Notes under the pieces: generated by a model
The model's database searches: none
What the model was told of the DNA's origin: nothing
What the model saw: only the letters and a program-made list of their open reading frames with translations
Shown here: positions 1 to 6,800 of the stretch, piece by piece
How the letters are laid out: every line of letters starts with the position of its first letter
Position numbering within the stretch: the first letter of the stretch is position 1
Position numbers and translations under genes: made by a program
NCBI RefSeq assembly: GCF_001650905.1
Contig: NZ_LXYG01000017.1
Coordinates: 62,001 to 126,000, forward strand
Direction of reading: 5' to 3'
Source: Balneola sp. EhC07
GTDB lineage: Bacteria > Bacteroidota > Rhodothermia > Balneolales > Balneolaceae
Length of the DNA stretch: 64,000 nucleotides

Positions 1-64
1 TGTGTATAGAAATCCGGGCTCACTTTTTGTTTCCTGTTCATTGCCCGTATCTGGGGTTACCATC

Positions 65-125
65 GACATCCCTCGGATTGTCCAAAGAACCCTTTGGACA
101 ATCGTCTCCCTTCGAAGGGAGAATT
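65..125 (-). repeat. 61-base dispersed hairpin element, copy 1
   Basis: Read on the minus strand, this stretch starts with AATTCTCCCTTCGAAGGGAG, contains an inner hairpin with arms GTCCAAAG/CTTTGGAC, and ends AATCCGAGGGATGTC. A second copy of the same length lies at 62204-62264 with the same outer parts but a different inner stem. No gene is visible in 1-241; the only open frame there has no codon-usage or motif support. Confidence 0.7.
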
Positions 126-210
126 TGTGCCGAATGTATTAGTCCCTGCTATCTGAACTCTCAGATGTGTATTTTTGATGTATTCAGGAATTACACACAA
201 ATAAACTGTA

Positions 211-230
211 CGGATAATATTATGTTAGGT
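211..230 (+). other. Left boundary of cassette block 1 (attC/attI-like half site)
   Basis: The crossover core GTTAGGT (224-230) starts the first cassette and is complementary to that cassette's own left attC end at 668-674. The 17 bases CGGATAATATTATGTTA (211-227) reappear exactly at 3763-3779, the start of another cassette run, so this may be a shared insertion site. No full left attC arm is visible upstream. Confidence 0.55.
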
Positions 231-241
231 GGCTTAACAAA

Positions 242-655
242 ATGAAAGGTTTAAACAACGATATTACTTTTTCACAGTGCAAAGAAATCTTTCATATGTC
301 TGGTCCATGGATGGGTACACTTAATTGGAAAAGAACATTTGAGATCAAATCTATAATGATGGATTCCGTTTTTACTGAAAGGAATACCGAACGGATTTAT
401 TTCATCCGTTGCAATATGCCAACCAATAAACGTAATGACGTCTATTTTTCACTTTGTTTCATTGAAATCGAAACCGAAAAAGCATTTGAAGTCCAACAAA
501 AACTCCCTTCTACTTCATTGCCAGAAATTACTACTATGTATAAAAATGATAATGTTGTTCTTGTCCAATTTCACAATAAAGAATTTGTCATCGATACTAC
601 TGAAGCCTTGCTCAAACCCTTAATGAATGAAATTATCCAAAGTAAATCGAAATAA
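242..655 (+). CDS. Cassette 1: hypothetical protein, 137 aa
   Basis: I do not recognise this protein. It is a soluble-looking chain with no signal peptide, membrane segment or obvious catalytic motif, and it is rich in mixed charged and beta-forming residues. It begins 12 bases after the crossover core and ends 12 bases before an attC site, so it fills its cassette like a typical integron cargo gene. The ATG at 242 is the first usable start. No promoter of its own is evident, so it may depend on read-through from upstream. Confidence 0.75.
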   Translation: MKGLNNDITFSQCKEIFHMSGPWMGTLNWKRTFEIKSIMMDSVFTERNTERIYFIRCNMPTNKRNDVYFSLCFIEIETEKAFEVQQKLPSTSLPEITTMYKNDNVVLVQFHNKEFVIDTTEALLKPLMNEIIQSKSK

Positions 656-667
656 AATCGCTTCGCC

Positions 668-793
668 ACCTAACAAGCGTTTCAAGCGGACTCGGGAAGT
701 GGCTCCGCATTTTTAACTTTCAGGTAACTGATTAATTCTGTTACTTTCAGAAAAACCGAAAACCCTCGCCGCTTAAACGCGGGGTCGTTATGT
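668..793 (+). repeat. attC site of cassette 1 (126 bp)
   Basis: The left core is ACCTAAC (668-674) and the right core is GTTATGT (787-793). Inner arms GCGTTTCAAGCGG and CCGCTTAAACGC pair with one extra base, as in integron attC sites. The long spacer contains two copies of TTACTTTCAG-like sequence and closely matches the spacer of 5575-5702. Confidence 0.85.
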
Positions 794-812
794 TACTTTA
801 GAAATTACAGCT

Positions 813-1244
813 GTGATCATAGACTGGTATAAATCGCATGATGAAAAAGAGAAGAGCAATTTTGTTGCTGTTTCATGGGTCTTGATTGCAGTTTTAGGTT
901 TGATGCTTATTGTTCTCTCAATTGGTCAAGAGCATGATGATTACTTCAAAGCCAACAACGGTCTTTTCTTAATGTGTATAATGACCTTAGTATTGATCCT
1001 AATTCGCAGAAAGACGTTTGATCAAATTTTTAAAAACAGTTTTAAACTACTGAGTAAAAAAAGACCTATTGAATTGCTCTTTCTCAGTGATTTTATATTT
1101 CTACTCTCGGTTCTGGCTGTACTAATTTCATTCTTGTTCGTTTTGGATCTTACATTTATTTCCAAAAATGGTTTGCAAATTGGTGGCGTTGTTGCAGTTT
1201 CTATAGCTAGTTTGTTAAACTCACTCAGAAAAACAGTAACATAA
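813..1244 (+). CDS. Cassette 2: hypothetical membrane protein, 143 aa
   Basis: The protein has about four predicted membrane helices (roughly residues 19-39, 48-66, 86-112 and 118-136) with a short charged N-terminus rich in Lys and Glu. I do not recognise the family. The start is GTG at 813, the only good start close to the cassette edge. The TAA stop (1242-1244) lies inside the left core of the next attC site, a tight packing often seen in cassettes. Confidence 0.7.
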   Translation: MIIDWYKSHDEKEKSNFVAVSWVLIAVLGLMLIVLSIGQEHDDYFKANNGLFLMCIMTLVLILIRRKTFDQIFKNSFKLLSKKRPIELLFLSDFIFLLSVLAVLISFLFVLDLTFISKNGLQIGGVVAVSIASLLNSLRKTVT

Positions 1245-1328
1245 CAAGCGTTTCAAACGGACTCGGTTAGGGTTCGAAACTTTAATAAATTAAACCAGGC
1301 TCGCCGCTTAAACGCGGGGTCGTTTGCC
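1239..1328 (+). repeat. attC site of cassette 2 (90 bp)
   Basis: The left core is ACATAAC and the right core GTTTGCC; the inner arm CCGCTTAAACGCGGGGTCGT is intact. The left end is an exact complement of the start of cassette 2 (GTTATGTTACT against AGTAACATAAC). The spacer is the GGTTCGAAACTTTAATAA type. What follows the right core is not a complete cassette but a PDZ gene fragment. Confidence 0.85.
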
Positions 1329-1526
1329 TACCAGCTGATCATGGAATATCCCAGCATTCCCCGAGTATTGGGATTATTTGTAACCGAAATCAACAAAAGT
1401 GGACCTGCTTACGAATGCGGAATCATGCCGAGCGATGTGATCGTACAGATTGGAGAAGAGCGTGTAACCAGCGACATACATGCCCGGGCTTTATTTAGCG
1501 CTATTATTTGTCACTCCATTTTTTAA
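1323..1526 (+). pseudogene. Fragment of a PDZ-domain (Deg/HtrA-like) protein
   Basis: Reading from the attC crossover, the frame encodes a PDZ-like stretch with the segment VLGLFVTEINKSGPAYECGI and then MPSDVIVQIGEERV, the usual ligand-loop and GDVI-like region of Deg-type protease PDZ domains. The expected upstream trypsin-like domain is absent and the frame begins abruptly at the attC right core. The match to PDZ ends near ARALF (about 1500), after which the frame runs into the end of the convergent hydrolase gene. This is most likely the remnant of a gene cut by cassette insertion or rearrangement. No second attC closes it. Confidence 0.6.
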
Positions 1527-3495
1527 AATAAACATTCCTGGTTCTTCCGTTCGAAGCATTGAAACCGGTGATTTCTCCCGCCTCGTTACGCACAAAATCT
1601 ACCTCGGCAATTGGGTATCCTGCACTAAATGTGTCGACGCTTCCCGGCGACAATTTAATATCATCCGCCAACTGATAATTTTTAAGCATCAGGCTGCTGT
1701 CTTCAATGACAATATCATACACCGTTTCTATTTCTTCACTGAAGTATCGACCGGTAAACTCCTCCATTTCATCCACCGTCAGCTCAAATTTTATTTTCTT
1801 CGCGATATGATTTCCGTTTTGGTGCAGGGTAAGCGAATCAGCAGTATAATCTTCATTTCTGTGAAAGGTGACTGAGGCATTCACTCCAACCAAACTAAAG
1901 GTAGAGTCGGATGTGGCTGTAATATCAACTTCCGGCTGACCGGTAGCCTGTGTGTAAATCCTATCGTCATCTCTGGAAAAACTGAGGATAAAACCGGGCA
2001 TAACTTCCAGTTCATAGCGACCGGTTAGCGGATCAAAGTCCGTCGGGTCGTATTCAAATTCCTCTTTCTCTTCAGCAGCCATTTCTTCATCGGCTTCTGC
2101 TGAATCTGCTTCCATATAATCATCAAAAAAGGCCTCTGCTATTTGATTGGGAATACTTCCATTAAAAGAAGCATGATTGCTCTGAGTCACCACGGCTGCA
2201 TCAATTCCCGGGAACACCATAAGCATGGAGCGGTGCGCCAGATCGGCTCCTCCATGATGGAAGTAATCCAGCCCTTTGTATTTAGCTACAAAAAAACCCA
2301 GGCCGTAGCCGGTTTTATTGCCCTCATTTAACTCAAAAGAGGTGGTCATTTCCTCAACCATAGCTTCGGTTCCCACCTTTGGATCCTGAAGATTGTTAAT
2401 CCATTTTGAAAGATCACCGAGGGTAGTATAAATGGCGCCGGGCCCCATACCACCGCCCAAATCACTCACTTCGGCAACGCTACCATCTTCGGAAGGTTGA
2501 TACCCCTGGGAACGGTTTTCAATGACCTCTCCCGGGTCGCTGCGGGAAACTGTGTGATTCATACCGATAGGCTCAAACACATTTTCTTTCATCCATTGAG
2601 GGAAACTCATATCGCTAATTCGCTCTATAACTTCAGTCATAAGCACATAACCGGTATTATTGTAATTCCACTCGGCTCCGGGCACGTTTTGTAATTCCGG
2701 CTGGCGCTGAACAATTTCAATCACCTGTTCCTGACTTAAACTTGAACTCGGATTGCGGCCCGTCATAGCCAACAAGTTTAGAAACTCACGATATCCGCTG
2801 GTGTGGTTTACAAGATTCCTGAGTGTTACAACATGATCAAATTCAGGCAATTCAGGTATATATTTACGAACGTCATCATCCAGGTCCAGCTTACCCTCTT
2901 CTTCTAAAAGCAACAATCCAAAAGTTAGAAACTGCTTGGAAGTAGACCCGATGTTATGAAGTGTATTTTCCTGCATAGGCACATTATGAGTAAGGTTAGC
3001 CATGCCATACGATTTTTGGAAAATAACCTCTCCGTCTTTCATCACCAGGGCTGCTGCGCCGGGCACGTCATTTCCGGAGTATTGCATCATCAGCTGATCC
3101 ACTCTGCCGGCCGGCTCTTTTGCTACCGGCTCAACATGTGAAACCAGCAAACTGTAATCTCCCTCTTCCTCTTCAAAAGGGGTTATTTCAAAAGTGTACT
3201 GCCCCGCGTCTTCTGTATTAAACTGAAAATTTTCATGGCCCCGTGCAGGACTGTCAAAAGAAGCAACAGGCGTTCCATCCGGCCCTTTTACGGTAATCAC
3301 CACGTCCACCGTTTTTTGATCGGCATAGCCAAATACAAACTGATCAGCGTCAATGGTAAGTGTGAACACATCGGTTTCACCTGTTTTTAAGGCATCATCA
3401 ATTTCGTCCCCGACTTTTAGCGGGGTTGTGGTTTGAGCTATAGAAAAGCCTGTGGTTAACAGAAGAGCTAAAAGTAACGTCGTTAGTTTTTTCAT
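1504..3495 (-). CDS. Secreted serine hydrolase, beta-lactamase (class C/PBP4*) family, 663 aa
   Basis: A signal peptide (residues 1-20, ending SIAQ) directs export. Residues about 22-120 form a beta-rich pre-domain resembling a bacterial pre-peptidase C-terminal fold. The catalytic domain follows at about 130-460 with S184-T-S-K187 (SxxK), Y278-N-N280 (YxN) and a late HHGG motif replacing KTG, the pattern of class C beta-lactamase-like esterases and D-amino-acid peptidases. Residues about 480-663 are a C-terminal beta domain of the kind found in this family, preceded by a Glu/Ala-rich linker. The substrate is unknown. It stands alone on the minus strand between cassette runs and has no attC of its own, so it is probably resident chromosome or an insertion rather than a cassette. 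Confidence 0.9.
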   Translation of the reverse strand: MKKLTTLLLALLLTTGFSIAQTTTPLKVGDEIDDALKTGETDVFTLTIDADQFVFGYADQKTVDVVITVKGPDGTPVASFDSPARGHENFQFNTEDAGQYTFEITPFEEEEGDYSLLVSHVEPVAKEPAGRVDQLMMQYSGNDVPGAAALVMKDGEVIFQKSYGMANLTHNVPMQENTLHNIGSTSKQFLTFGLLLLEEEGKLDLDDDVRKYIPELPEFDHVVTLRNLVNHTSGYREFLNLLAMTGRNPSSSLSQEQVIEIVQRQPELQNVPGAEWNYNNTGYVLMTEVIERISDMSFPQWMKENVFEPIGMNHTVSRSDPGEVIENRSQGYQPSEDGSVAEVSDLGGGMGPGAIYTTLGDLSKWINNLQDPKVGTEAMVEEMTTSFELNEGNKTGYGLGFFVAKYKGLDYFHHGGADLAHRSMLMVFPGIDAAVVTQSNHASFNGSIPNQIAEAFFDDYMEADSAEADEEMAAEEKEEFEYDPTDFDPLTGRYELEVMPGFILSFSRDDDRIYTQATGQPEVDITATSDSTFSLVGVNASVTFHRNEDYTADSLTLHQNGNHIAKKIKFELTVDEMEEFTGRYFSEEIETVYDIVIEDSSLMLKNYQLADDIKLSPGSVDTFSAGYPIAEVDFVRNEAGEITGFNASNGRTRNVYFKKWSDK

Positions 3496-3743
3496 TTACT
3501 TGAGTTGATTTGCATTCCCGATAAATATTCCCGAAAGATTCAAAAAGGTAACAGAAATTATTACTTCTGCAACCAAAATCCTTGGGTTGGTTTGTTCGTA
3601 TCTTGGATAATAATTGTTTCGATGAATTTGTGCTACTTTCATATATATGTACCTCAGAGGTTCTCCGACTAACGAGACGGGTAACATCTCAAAAACAATT
3701 AATGATGAGTTTGAAGTATGATTTTTGGATATTATCCACCGCG

Positions 3744-3782
3744 TGCTAACAAAACCCTTGTTCGGATAATATTATGTTATAT
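3744..3782 (+). other. Left boundary of the second cassette run, possible mini attC
   Basis: TGCTAAC (3744-3750) and GTTATAT (3776-3782) could be a very short attC of 39 bases. The 17 bases at 3763-3779 are identical to 211-227 at the start of the window's first cassette. GTTATATTGC pairs, with one wobble, with the left attC end of the following cassette (GCAACATAAC, 4090-4099). Confidence 0.5.
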
Positions 3783-3788
3783 TGCTAA

Positions 3789-4064
3789 ATGGAATCAGAA
3801 ATTGAACCGATGTATGTAGAATGTGGCAGGCATGGCAAGCGCATTTCTTCGGTAGTGTGTTGTCATTTGTTAAAGAATGAAGGAGATAAAGTAGGATTTG
3901 TTGAAAACGTTAGCCATCCCAATGACCTTCAAGCTTGGTGCGAACGATGTGAAAAAGTATTCGAAGAAGAAGGTGGTATGACAGACATCTTTAAAGAGTT
4001 TAATGGAATGACTATTGTTTGTGTTGATTGTTATTCCAAGTCAAAGGCTTACCATTCTTTATGA
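3789..4064 (+). CDS. Cassette 4: Cys-rich putative zinc-binding protein, 91 aa
   Basis: The protein carries YVECGRHGK at the N-terminus, a VCCHLL motif, a CERCE pair near residue 52 and a VCVDCY pair near the C-terminus. The spacing CxxHG...VCxHL...CxxC...CxxC suggests two structural metal sites. I recall small uncharacterised bacterial proteins with the same CxxHG/VCxHL layout but can give no function. It is soluble and not exported. The gene begins just after the cassette start and is followed at 4093 by its attC site. Confidence 0.75.
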   Translation: MESEIEPMYVECGRHGKRISSVVCCHLLKNEGDKVGFVENVSHPNDLQAWCERCEKVFEEEGGMTDIFKEFNGMTIVCVDCYSKSKAYHSL

Positions 4065-4092
4065 ATACACAATTTACACACAGTAATTGGCA

Positions 4093-4197
4093 ACATAACA
4101 AACGTTTCAAGTGAACTCCCCGAATGCTCGAGGCAGGCTGGTTCCGAACTTTAATAATTTTAACACGACTTGCCGCTTAAACGCAGAGTCGTTAGGT
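4093..4197 (+). repeat. attC site of cassette 4 (105 bp)
   Basis: Cores are ACATAAC (4093-4099) and GTTAGGT (4191-4197). Inner arms are AACGTTTCAAG and CCGCTTAAACGC. The spacer contains a CCCCGAATGCTCGAGG hairpin followed by the common GGTTC..AACTTTAATAATTT sequence. Confidence 0.85.
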
Positions 4198-4208
4198 TGT
4201 TTTCAAAA

Positions 4209-4442
4209 ATGTCTATCAAATTATCTAAAGTCGATTCGCTGTTTATCCTCGATCAAATCGAGTTGCCAGAACAATTGAGAATTAAGCTAGAGAAAAATGA
4301 TGATCTAACTGAAGATGAAGCTGATGATCTCAGAGATCTTTGTGGAGAAAAGCTTCAAGTTTCTGGCTTTGATTTGGATTACAATGCGAATGAAATTGGA
4401 AAACAGTTAGAAAATTTAATAGATAAGCTCTTTATTGGGTAA
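4209..4442 (+). CDS. Cassette 5: hypothetical acidic protein, 77 aa
   Basis: I do not recognise this small acidic soluble protein. It reads MSIKLSKVDSLFILDQIELP and continues with several Glu/Asp-rich segments and a hydrophobic C-terminal turn. The ATG at 4209 was chosen because an upstream in-frame start at 4170 would lie within the preceding attC site. The stop is followed within eight bases by a short attC-like site. Confidence 0.7.
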   Translation: MSIKLSKVDSLFILDQIELPEQLRIKLEKNDDLTEDEADDLRDLCGEKLQVSGFDLDYNANEIGKQLENLIDKLFIG

Positions 4443-4449
4443 TGTTGCA

Positions 4450-4489
4450 ACATAACAAGCGTTTTAAGTCGGACGCAGGACCGTTATGC
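4450..4489 (+). repeat. Short or deleted attC site (40 bp)
   Basis: The cores ACATAAC and GTTATGC are both present, and the left arm AAGCGTTTTAAG is intact. The usual right arm CCGCTTAAACGC is missing, leaving only GGACGCAGGACC before the right core. The core positions fit the flanking cassettes, so this was probably a full attC that lost its centre. Confidence 0.65.
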
Positions 4490-4504
4490 TACCTTTTCAT
4501 AAAA

Positions 4505-4536
4505 TTTGACAATACGCACGCAATAACGTACGTTTC
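4505..4536 (+). promoter_or_regulatory. Promoter and operator of the YefM/YoeB-like module
   Basis: TTTG (4505-4508) and TACGTTTC (4529-4536) are spaced 20 bases apart, matching the Bacteroidota promoter pattern TTTG ... TAnnTTTG. A perfect palindrome AACGTACGTT (4525-4534) overlaps the second element. It is a plausible operator for autorepression by the antitoxin encoded 26 bases downstream. Confidence 0.5.
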
Positions 4537-4561
4537 ATTATATATTTAAAATCATCAAGTC

Positions 4562-4804
4562 ATGAAAACACTAACAGCCACGCAAGCTCGCAAAGATATT
4601 TATAGGTTGCTGGATGAAGCGTCTGAGACACACAAGCCCATCCAAATTACCGGGAAACGCTCCAATGCGGTATTGGTAAGTGAAGAAGATTGGCGGGCTA
4701 TTCAGGAAACGCTTTATCTTTCTTCCATTCCAGGAATGCAGGAGTCCATTATTGAAGGAATGAATACCCCTCTTGAAGAAACGGAAGAAGAACTTGACTG
4801 GTGA
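4562..4804 (+). CDS. yefM: Cassette 6: Phd/YefM-family antitoxin
   Basis: The 80-aa protein begins MKTLTATQARKDIYRLLDEA and continues with PIQITGKRSNAVLVSEEDW, the typical DNA-binding N-domain of YefM/Phd antitoxins. The acidic C-terminus (PLEETEEELDW) would wrap and neutralise the toxin. It overlaps the toxin gene by four bases, and the pair occupies one cassette with its own promoter. Antitoxins of this family repress their own operon, with the toxin as corepressor. Confidence 0.9.
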   Translation: MKTLTATQARKDIYRLLDEASETHKPIQITGKRSNAVLVSEEDWRAIQETLYLSSIPGMQESIIEGMNTPLEETEEELDW

Positions 4805-5067
4805 GTACCTATAAACTCGTTTATACCAAACAAGCTACGAAGGATGCCAAAAAAGCCGCTTCGTCAGGTTTAAAACCCAAGATCAAAGACTTATTGGAGA
4901 TCATTCAAGAAAACCCTTTTGAAGAATATCCTCCATATGAAAAGTTGGTTGGCAATTTGGAAGGAGCTTATTCCCGCCGAATCAATATCCAGCATCGCCT
5001 AGTATATCAAGTTTATGAAAAAGAGAAAGTCGTTAAAGTGATCAGAATGTGGACGCACTACGATTAA
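4801..5067 (+). CDS. yoeB: Cassette 6: YoeB/Txe-family toxin (mRNA interferase)
   Basis: The 88-aa protein has the RelE/YoeB fold signature: an N-terminal YTKQATKDAKKA helix, EKLVGNLEGAYSRRIN, HRLVYQVY, and the C-terminal MWTHYD typical of YoeB/Txe. The family cleaves mRNA at the ribosome. The start is GTG at 4801, overlapping the antitoxin stop (translational coupling). The TA pair would stabilise the cassette array against deletion. Confidence 0.9.
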   Translation: MSTYKLVYTKQATKDAKKAASSGLKPKIKDLLEIIQENPFEEYPPYEKLVGNLEGAYSRRINIQHRLVYQVYEKEKVVKVIRMWTHYD

Positions 5068-5073
5068 TCGGTA

Positions 5074-5179
5074 GCATAACAAGCGTTTCAAGTCGGGCTC
5101 CCCGAATGCTCGGGGCAGGCTGGTTCGAAACTTTAATAATTAAAACCAGACTCGCCGCTTAAAAGCCGGGTCGTTATAC
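5074..5179 (+). repeat. attC site of cassette 6 (106 bp)
   Basis: Cores are GCATAAC (5074-5080) and GTTATAC (5173-5179). The left end GGTAGCATAAC is the exact complement of the cassette start at 4483. The spacer carries the hairpin CCCCGAATGCTCGGGG (5100-5115). Confidence 0.85.
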
Positions 5180-5182
5180 AAC

Positions 5183-5635
5183 ATGAAGATCATTCCCTAT
5201 TTCTTATTTACTTTTTTCCTCTTTCTTGGAGGTTGTGCCAACCACTTAAAAAGTAGTTGCTCGGAATATTTTCAATCCTGTGAAAGACAAACAACTGCTT
5301 TAGATTGTGATCAATTAACTCATAAAAATTTAGATTGGGTTCCTAAGATTTCAAAACTACAAGGGCCACTTGATATAAGTGAAATCGAGAGTTTTAAAAC
5401 TTCTGATCAAGTTTCAAAGGATTTTATCTCCGAATCAGAAGGAGCAGATTCATATTGGTGGTACGTTGACGGGCACAAAGAAAGAGGAACCCAAGGTATC
5501 ATATCAGTTAAAGGTTGTACTATTTTGACACATCAATCTCTTGAAATTTGGATCTTAGACGACATTGCAATGTTGTATAACAAGCGCTTCAAGGCGGACT
5601 CGGGAAGTGGCTCCGCAATTTTAACTTTCAGGTAA
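5183..5635 (+). CDS. Cassette 7: putative lipoprotein, 150 aa, reading into its attC
   Basis: The N-terminus has a short hydrophobic stretch ending LFLGGC, a lipobox that predicts an outer- or inner-membrane lipoprotein. The mature part has several Cys residues (CSEYFQSC, TTALDCDQL, KGCTILTH) and no family that I recognise. The last 20 or so codons lie inside the attC site (from 5575), so the C-terminus is encoded by recombination-site DNA. The ATG lies only seven bases after the cassette boundary. Confidence 0.75.
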   Translation: MKIIPYFLFTFFLFLGGCANHLKSSCSEYFQSCERQTTALDCDQLTHKNLDWVPKISKLQGPLDISEIESFKTSDQVSKDFISESEGADSYWWYVDGHKERGTQGIISVKGCTILTHQSLEIWILDDIAMLYNKRFKADSGSGSAILTFR

Positions 5636-5702
5636 CTTATTATTTCTGTTACTTTCAGAAAAACCGAAAACCCTTCGCCGCTTAAACGCGGGGTCGTTAT
5701 GT
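5575..5702 (+). repeat. attC site of cassette 7 (128 bp)
   Basis: Cores are GTATAAC (5575-5581) and GTTATGT (5696-5702). The left end ATGTTGTATAAC is the exact complement of the cassette start. The spacer closely matches that of 668-793, so the two sites share recent ancestry. Confidence 0.85.
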
Positions 5703-5710
5703 GCTTTTGA

Positions 5711-6034
5711 ATGAAACAGGCTTTCAAAATTCTTAAAAGTCGACCAAAGGTCAATATTAAATTAACTAGAGATCCCGTTTCCATGGCAGACGACTGTCTC
5801 AGTAATGATGAAATAGTAAATACTTATTCATTTCTCGAAACACATATCCTAGTTAATCAAGTTTCCAGAGATTATTTACCTAGAGTTCGTGGATCTGGTC
5901 ATAAATGGGACTGTGTATTTAACGGAGTTAAGATTGCAACCATAACTTATAATGATGTTCTTCCTGAGGTTGAAAAAATAGATTTTGAAGAAGAAAATGT
6001 AATGCACTTTGTTTATCACTCAGCAAAATTTTAG
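5711..6034 (+). CDS. Cassette 8: hypothetical protein, 107 aa
   Basis: I do not recognise this small soluble protein. It begins MKQAFKILKSRPKVNIKLTR and has the segment VSMADDCLSNDEIV, then a GSGHKWDCVFNGVKIATITYN stretch read as a beta hairpin. No signal peptide or membrane helix is seen. The ATG at 5711 is eight bases after the right core of the previous attC, and the stop is four bases before its own attC. Confidence 0.7.
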   Translation: MKQAFKILKSRPKVNIKLTRDPVSMADDCLSNDEIVNTYSFLETHILVNQVSRDYLPRVRGSGHKWDCVFNGVKIATITYNDVLPEVEKIDFEEENVMHFVYHSAKF

Positions 6035-6037
6035 CGC

Positions 6038-6143
6038 ACATAACAAGCGTTTCAAGTCGGGCTCCCCGAATGCTCGGGGCAGGCTGGTTCGAAACTTTAA
6101 TAATTAAAACTCGGCTCCCCGTTTAAACACGAGGTCGTTAGCC
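6038..6143 (+). repeat. attC site of cassette 8 (106 bp)
   Basis: Cores are ACATAAC (6038-6044) and GTTAGCC (6137-6143). The hairpin CCCCGAATGCTCGGGG occupies 6064-6079. The right arm is slightly diverged (CCCGTTTAAACACGAGG), while the left end still complements the cassette start GTTATGTGC. Confidence 0.85.
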
Positions 6144-6182
6144 TGCTAAAGAAATTTTAAAAAACTTTTTTGTTCTGTATTT

Positions 6183-6206
6183 AGTACATTAATCAGTACA
6201 ATTAAT
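6183..6206 (+). promoter_or_regulatory. Tandem operator-like repeats before TA module 2
   Basis: AGTACATTAAT (6183-6193) and AGTACAATTAAT (6195-6206) form a near-direct repeat 15 bases before the antitoxin start. GTAC-centred repeats are typical of Phd/YefM autoregulation sites. The assignment is by position and pattern only. Confidence 0.4.
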
Positions 6207-6220
6207 TAATTCTTTATCTC

Positions 6221-6499
6221 ATGTCTCACATTCAACTTGATCAAGATATACGATCACTTTCCGATTTTCGGGCAAATGCGGCGTCTTTTATAGAACAAGT
6301 TAAATCAGAAAGACGACCTCTTGTTATTACACAGCATGGTAAAAGTTCTGCGGTATTAATAGATGTGGAAGATTATCAAAAGATGCTCGACAAAATTCAG
6401 TTATTGGAAGAATTAACTACTGCGCGTAAAGAATTAAATAATGGAGAAGGAGTGAGTCATGAAAAGTTTTTCAGTGAACTGAGAGCTGAATATTCATGA
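6221..6499 (+). CDS. Cassette 9: Phd/YefM-family antitoxin
   Basis: The 92-aa protein contains RSLSDFRANAASFIEQVKSE, then RPLVITQHGKSSAVLIDVED and a helical C-terminus ending ELRAEYS, a standard Phd/YefM layout. It is different in sequence from the antitoxin at 4562, so the two are separate acquisitions rather than a duplication. It overlaps the downstream toxin by four bases. Confidence 0.9.
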   Translation: MSHIQLDQDIRSLSDFRANAASFIEQVKSERRPLVITQHGKSSAVLIDVEDYQKMLDKIQLLEELTTARKELNNGEGVSHEKFFSELRAEYS

Positions 6500-6792
6500 T
6501 GAAGATTATTTGGTCACCCACTGCCAGATCTAAAACCAGACAAATTCTCGAATACATTTCTAAAGATAATACAGACGCTGCGTTAGCTCTTCTAGACCAG
6601 TTTGAAGAGAAGGTCGAAGAATTAAGACAGAATCCATTAGTTGGTAGAGTTTTACCTGAAACAAATAATCAGAGTATTCGAGAAATCGTAGTTCGCAAAA
6701 ATTATGGTGTTATTTATGAAGTTTTTCAGAATTCTATCGAAATTTTAACCGTTCGACATTTTCGGCAAGATTTCTCTATATCTAAACTATAA
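6496..6792 (+). CDS. Cassette 9: RelE/ParE-superfamily toxin
   Basis: The 98-aa protein starts IIWSPTARSKTRQILEYISK, followed by NPLVGRVLPE, IREIVVRKNYGVIYEV and the C-terminal ILTVRHFRQDF. This is the ParE/RelE fold, closer to ParE (gyrase-targeting) types by the VGR...IREIV...IYEV pattern, although the target cannot be proven by sight. A second ATG three bases in (6499) is an alternative start. It shares a cassette and operon with the antitoxin. Confidence 0.88.
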   Translation: MMKIIWSPTARSKTRQILEYISKDNTDAALALLDQFEEKVEELRQNPLVGRVLPETNNQSIREIVVRKNYGVIYEVFQNSIEILTVRHFRQDFSISKL

Positions 6793-6800
6793 ATCATGCG

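Noticed and set aside
27-245. Open frame of 72 codons at the window start
   Set aside because: It crosses the 61-base hairpin element and the cassette boundary, and has no domain or signal.
668-793. attC hairpins as transcription terminators
   Set aside because: They share cores and asymmetric arms across sites and lack T runs; recombination sites explain them better.
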